Source: JBEBXQ01 sp040391535
GTDB taxonomy: Bacteria > Bacteroidota > Bacteroidia > Cytophagales > Spirosomataceae
Direction: 5' to 3'
Assembly: GCA_040391535.1 (NCBI GenBank)
Contig: JBEBXQ010000063.1
Span: 1 to 26,883 of the forward strand
DNA: 26,883 bases
Of this stretch, positions 23,447 through 26,883 are shown one piece after another (the first letter of the stretch is position 1; each line of letters starts with the position of its first letter). Below the pieces are notes generated by a model. The model was not told where the DNA came from. It made no database searches and saw only the letters and a list, made by a program, of their open reading frames with translations. Position numbers and translations under genes: made by a program.

Positions 23447-23959
23447 TTATTTCATCCTTTCAAATATAAACAGGTCGATAAATTCCCAGCCTCCGTCTTT
23501 TGGTGTTCCTTTCTGTATTACAAACTGATTTTTCTTTCTCAGCTCATAGATAATCCGGACCTGCCTGTCACTTTTTTCAAACAAAGCCTGATTACTGGTC
23601 GCTTCGATAAAACTATACGTATCGGCTTCCTCTTTTTCCTCTACAGAAATCAATCCCGGCTTAAAATGCTTCACTCGCGCAACCGGTCCGTTTTCTGATT
23701 CCTCAAAAGCAAAAATTTCATAAAGTGCAGGCTTATCGTTCTTAATCATACGGATATACCCGACAATATTATTGCCCAACGGGGCTGTCCAGGCAGCTTC
23801 TATCGGTCCGCCGTTATAGGCTCCCATCCAATGGCCTTCTATGATTTTCAGGTCATTCAGGCTTCCTTTTTTTGATGACGCCTGAGCAAAGGAAGTCAGG
23901 CCGGCCAGCAACAGACAAAATGTAAAAACACAGGCTTTGAAACAAGTCACAAGTTTCAT
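23447..23959 (-). CDS. Exported DUF6265-like protein
   Basis: A 170-residue secreted protein with signal peptide to about 25 (LTSFAQA). The mature part begins LNDLKIIEGHWMG and contains EAAWTAPLGNNIVGYIRM followed by a YEIFAFEE strand and a C-terminal RIIYEL segment. This pattern (W, G, ExxW, aromatic beta strands) matches DUF6265, a small lipocalin-like beta-barrel of unknown role. The gene is alone on the minus strand, ending at the bidirectional terminator. I infer a small hydrophobic-ligand or accessory role only from the fold class; no catalytic residues can be pointed out. Confidence 0.75.
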   Translation of the reverse strand: MKLVTCFKACVFTFCLLLAGLTSFAQASSKKGSLNDLKIIEGHWMGAYNGGPIEAAWTAPLGNNIVGYIRMIKNDKPALYEIFAFEESENGPVARVKHFKPGLISVEEKEEADTYSFIEATSNQALFEKSDRQVRIIYELRKKNQFVIQKGTPKDGGWEFIDLFIFERMK

Positions 23960-24274
23960 TCGTAATGAATCGGTTAGGTAAAAAAGAATTACATCCCCGC
24001 AAGTTATCGAATTTCAGAATAATTCAGCATCGTGATTTATATATTTACATTTACAATGGCTATCAGTCATGCACATGGCTGATTTACCTGCCCGCCTTCC
24101 CCGTATGGAAGATCCGGTGCGCTATGAGAATAAAAAAGCATAAGGTAAATCCCGATCCATCCTGCCTTATAGGTGAAGGGGTAAAACTATGGCTGCATTC
24201 TACTTTAATAAGTTCCTGTAAACCAAAGCAGATATCCCTGAAACTATTTCCTGATTATAAATCTGTTGACCCCT
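23960..24274. other. Divergent intergenic region, no gene supported
   Basis: This 315-base spacer lies between the DUF6265-like gene (minus) and the secreted esterase (plus). It is AT-rich around 24040-24060. One frame, ATG at 23965, stays open into the next gene, but its peptide is not protein-like and it overlaps a better gene. I see no clear terminator, riboswitch or correctly spaced promoter. Confidence 0.3.
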
Positions 24275-25177
24275 ATGCCATTACATCGTATCCTGTTCTC
24301 TTTTCTGTTACTGTTGATGATTTCACCGGGCTATGCACAGTTCGAGATTCCGCTGTATAACGGCAAAATCCCTAATTCGAGACCCGTCAGAAATCAGGAA
24401 GAAAACAAGGCAAACAAAGAAGTAGACAGTCTGGCTTACAAAGTTTCTGTTCCCACTTTACGTGTTTTTCCTGCACAAAACAGTAACGGTACGGCCGTCA
24501 TAATCATTCCCGGCGGCGGTTATGGTGTATTGCTCACCAAAAGAGAAGGCAGCGACGTAGCACGCGAATTCAATAAGCATGGCATCACGGCAATTGTACT
24601 GAAATACCGCATCCCGTCTGATGAAACCATGCTCAAACGTGAGCAGGGCCCGATTCAGGACGCCCAGCAGGCCATTCATGTGGTAAGGAGCAAAGCAAAA
24701 GAATGGGGAATACGGCCGGATAAAATAGGCGTCATGGGCTTTTCGGCAGGCGGCCATCTGGCGTCAACTGCCGGAACACATTTTTCAACACCTTATATCC
24801 CGGCTTTAAAAAACGCCAACGTTTGTCCTGATTTTATGATCCTGATCAATCCGGTCATCAGCTTTTCTGATACCTTCGGACATACCGGTTCAAAAGATAA
24901 CCTGCTGGGCAAAAACCCATCTCCCGGTAATATCAAAAGATTTTCCAATGAAATGAATGTTACCTCTGAAACACCCCCGGCCTTTCTGGTACATGCCGGT
25001 ACGGATGTGGTAGTACCGGTAGAAAACAGCCTTGCTTTTTATCAGCAGTTAAAAAAATACAAAGTTCCTGCAGAAATTCATATTTATGGCAAAGGAGAGC
25101 ACGGATTTCTTACCTATCCTGCCTTTGACGAATGGTTCGGGCGGGTAATGCAATGGATGAAAAGCAGCGATTTCTAA
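24275..25177 (+). CDS. Secreted alpha/beta hydrolase, acetyl-esterase (BD-FAE-like) type
   Basis: A 300-residue exported esterase. I choose the ATG at 24275, which leads straight into a signal peptide ending GYAQ; the frame is open three more codons to a TTG. The oxyanion motif is PGGGYG at about 73-78. The nucleophile is the serine in MGFSAGGHLAS at about residue 158. The likely acid is the Asp in HAGTDVVVPVENS, and the base is the histidine in KGEHGF near the C-terminus. This is the layout of acetyl-xylan or feruloyl esterase-like proteins common near polysaccharide loci. It stands outside the SusCD operon but could serve the same substrate. Its stop codon overlaps that of the convergent gene by four bases. 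Confidence 0.88.
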   Translation: MPLHRILFSFLLLLMISPGYAQFEIPLYNGKIPNSRPVRNQEENKANKEVDSLAYKVSVPTLRVFPAQNSNGTAVIIIPGGGYGVLLTKREGSDVAREFNKHGITAIVLKYRIPSDETMLKREQGPIQDAQQAIHVVRSKAKEWGIRPDKIGVMGFSAGGHLASTAGTHFSTPYIPALKNANVCPDFMILINPVISFSDTFGHTGSKDNLLGKNPSPGNIKRFSNEMNVTSETPPAFLVHAGTDVVVPVENSLAFYQQLKKYKVPAEIHIYGKGEHGFLTYPAFDEWFGRVMQWMKSSDF

Positions 25178-26286
25178 CTTAAGCTCTGGTCAGCGTTCTG
25201 TTTATACCAGCTCATTTTTTTCCTTAACAGGGAATATTCTGAAAAATAACTCAGGTGAGACCGCAGGATTTTCAGCCGGTAAGAAAGTCCGTCCCGCTCG
25301 CGCAGTGCGTGGACAAAATACGGCCATGTTGAGTTTTCGGGCAATTCTTCCATCGCATCCCATTTTTTCAGATGATCCGAAATACTGATTTCAGACCGTA
25401 CCGGAACAGCAAATGAATGCCCTGGCAGCAATGTATTCACCATACCGATAGCCCTCATCAGTAAACCCGTCATACCTTTTTCCTGTGCGAGTTTGACAAC
25501 CAGTTTCCAGTCTGTAGCATCAGCATAACGGTGCAGGTATGCTACAAAATCTGCAACATATTTCAGTTTGTCCCATCGTTCTTTTCCGGCATGATGCAGT
25601 AACAGAAGCAATAGTTGATATTCATTCCGGAAACCCGTTACCGTTCGGTTCTGGAGAACTATCTCCTGCTGCCAGTGCGGCCATTCCTGATCCGGGAAAT
25701 CAAAACATAACCTTGGATAAGCCGGCTGCCAGTGCAATTCCAGTGCTATCCCTTCTTCGTTAAATAACGGAACATGATAATCCGTACGAAAAAATGCCTT
25801 TTGGGTCTCAGATGATTCTGTAAGCAGGTAGTTCCTGTACCTGTCAGGTTCATATCCCAGCATTTTTACCGCTTTAAGCGCTTCATTAAAATACGCTTTA
25901 GGAATGAGCAGATCAATATCTCCTGAAGATCGTGAATTCAGATCGTCATATAACCATTTTGACCATAGTATACCTTTATAACCATAAGCGGGAATCTTTT
26001 CCTGCTGAAATAAGGTAAATAAATCAAGCAGGTGATTCGTTTGGCTGAGAGACTGAAATGTCGAATGCGTAGCTGAAGCATGTAACTGCTGATAGAGACC
26101 TCCGCTTCGGGCCGCTTCCGGTAATCCTGCAAAAACCAGGTTTTTAACACCATGCCAGTGCGCCATCCGGAACAGCTTCGTTTCATCAATTCCGTCAAAG
26201 CTCTGCCTTGATATTGTTTCAGGCGACAGACAGAGGCGGATCATTAAGGCCAGCTCCGGACTGGCTGCTCGATCAGGCTGGCTCAT
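25174..26286 (-). CDS. Nucleotidyltransferase-family protein (NTP_transf_5 type)
   Basis: A 370-residue cytoplasmic protein of the uncharacterised nucleotidyltransferase group. The YGYKGILWSKWLYDD segment at 101-115 is followed by SRSSGDIDLLI at 118-127. There Asp123 and Asp125 give the DxD metal-binding pair, and the ELHWQ near 188-192 may supply the third acidic residue. The helical C-terminal part (LLLLLHHAGKERWDKLKYVAD) is typical of this group. In several lasso-peptide clusters, such as that of paeninodin, a relative is encoded beside an HPr-kinase-like enzyme that modifies the peptide. Here such a gene overlaps its start by 14 bases, so the two are translationally coupled. What it transfers, and to what, is unknown. 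Confidence 0.85.
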   Translation of the reverse strand: MSQPDRAASPELALMIRLCLSPETISRQSFDGIDETKLFRMAHWHGVKNLVFAGLPEAARSGGLYQQLHASATHSTFQSLSQTNHLLDLFTLFQQEKIPAYGYKGILWSKWLYDDLNSRSSGDIDLLIPKAYFNEALKAVKMLGYEPDRYRNYLLTESSETQKAFFRTDYHVPLFNEEGIALELHWQPAYPRLCFDFPDQEWPHWQQEIVLQNRTVTGFRNEYQLLLLLLHHAGKERWDKLKYVADFVAYLHRYADATDWKLVVKLAQEKGMTGLLMRAIGMVNTLLPGHSFAVPVRSEISISDHLKKWDAMEELPENSTWPYFVHALRERDGLSYRLKILRSHLSYFSEYSLLRKKMSWYKQNADQSLS

Positions 26287-26883
26287 ATCCCTGCATTTGA
26301 TTTTCTACCCATTTTTCTAATGCCCCGAAACCTTCGGGCCTGCGCACTTCCCACATTTCAGCATGGTGAGCACAAAGAATGCTCTGATGAAACATGCTGG
26401 TCAGCATATCTTCATCCAGCCAGTCGCTCTCCAGCGGAAAATGTTTCAATGTTTCGGTAGGGATCTTTACAGGTGACATTGCCCTGACAGCAGCCCTGTT
26501 CTTCACTCTATGAAGAAAATAAAATCCGGCTAAAGGTATTTTTTCATCCGGAAATGAATCCCGGGGAGTAAGGGCAAATTTATTAACTCCTTCACTCACG
26601 CGGGCCAGATTAAGTTCATTCCAACCCAATCCGTTGACGGTATTCTCCCATATTTTCAATTGCGGATATGCCGGAACCACATAGGGTTTGTTATGCTCAT
26701 CAAACGTTATCGCCGTCAGGTCATCGCTTAAAAGCGTACAACCCGCCTTCAGGAAAGCCGCCGCTGTTGTTGATTTTCCGGCGCCGGGGGCACCCATAAA
26801 CACTCTGGCCTTATCGCCAACCTTCACCGCACTCGCATGCAAAAGGTAATACCCTCTCTGAAATAATATCATTCCCAGGGCTT
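26273..26883 (-). CDS. HPr-kinase/phosphorylase-like protein, partial (N-terminus beyond window)
   Basis: The visible 203 or so residues are the C-terminal kinase part of an HprK-like protein. An in-frame ATG at 26872 exists, but the frame stays open to the window edge and the family has sequence before the LFQRGYYLLHASAV segment, so the true start is almost certainly outside. A P-loop GAPGAGKST (residues 27-35 counting from that ATG) and an acidic LLSDD motif (47-51) are present. The K/R-rich HPr-binding signature of true HprK is not evident, so this is the stand-alone HPr-kinase-like group that phosphorylates other substrates, for example a lasso peptide's C-terminal serine. It overlaps the nucleotidyltransferase gene by 14 bases. 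Confidence 0.85.
   Translation of the reverse strand, partial: ALGMILFQRGYYLLHASAVKVGDKARVFMGAPGAGKSTTAAAFLKAGCTLLSDDLTAITFDEHNKPYVVPAYPQLKIWENTVNGLGWNELNLARVSEGVNKFALTPRDSFPDEKIPLAGFYFLHRVKNRAAVRAMSPVKIPTETLKHFPLESDWLDEDMLTSMFHQSILCAHHAEMWEVRRPEGFGALEKWVENQMQGYEPA

Noticed and set aside
23965..24360. 131-codon plus-strand open frame before the secreted esterase
   Set aside because: It overlaps the well-supported esterase start in another frame, has no recognisable domain and its peptide has an unnatural composition.
1..26883. CRISPR arrays, tRNA/rRNA genes, insertion sequences and phage genes
   Set aside because: I looked for repeat-spacer patterns, cloverleaf-like segments, transposase or integrase motifs and terminal inverted repeats, and found none that hold up.

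Overview
The window comes from a member of the Bacteroidota, probably a free-living Cytophagales or Sphingobacteriales type. The evidence is a SusC/SusD pair with an ECF sigma/FecR regulator, a GldA-type gliding ABC ATPase, many TonB-dependent and lipoprotein-type exports, few purine-rich ribosome sites, and TAnnTTTG-like -7 promoter elements in front of several housekeeping genes. No rRNA, tRNA, insertion sequence, integrase or CRISPR array is visible.

Region 1 (1-3150): a two-gene operon for an exported molybdenum hydroxylase, a 2Fe-2S subunit followed by a Tat-signal molybdopterin subunit, closed by a hairpin terminator. Region 2 (3194-5389): a minus-strand AraC-family regulator with a perfect 9+9 bp palindrome upstream, and prfA, whose terminator hairpin overlaps its own stop codon. 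Region 3 (5510-10262): a plus-strand lipoprotein of unknown function, then a minus-strand block made of an acyltransferase-like membrane protein, gldA, lptB, a small HExxH protein and a Tat-exported phosphotriesterase-family hydrolase. Region 4 (10546-11684): a frameshifted, truncated outer-membrane-protein pseudogene and an exported endonuclease/exonuclease/phosphatase-fold enzyme.

Region 5 (11949-23367) is the centrepiece. It holds an ECF sigma factor, a FecR anti-sigma factor, an STN-containing SusC transporter, SusD, a 756-residue protein with two serine-hydrolase domains, a CE15 glucuronoyl-esterase-like enzyme and a DUF1080 lipoprotein, all on one strand. It ends at a 19-bp-stem bidirectional terminator. 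It reads as a polysaccharide-utilisation locus built around ester removal: there is no classical glycoside hydrolase in it. CE15 enzymes act on glucuronoyl esters such as those joining xylan to lignin, so lignin-carbohydrate fragments are the best guess for the substrate. Two intercistronic hairpins sit between fecR and susC, and one lies in front of the sigma gene.

Region 6 (23447-25177): a small exported DUF6265-like protein and another secreted alpha/beta hydrolase of the acetyl-esterase type. Region 7 (25174 to the right edge): two overlapping minus-strand genes, a nucleotidyltransferase-fold protein and an HPr-kinase-like protein cut by the window edge. This pair is known as a tailoring module in some lasso-peptide clusters, so a peptide natural-product cluster may begin just beyond the right edge. 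That is the least-described system suggested here, and it cannot be confirmed from this window.
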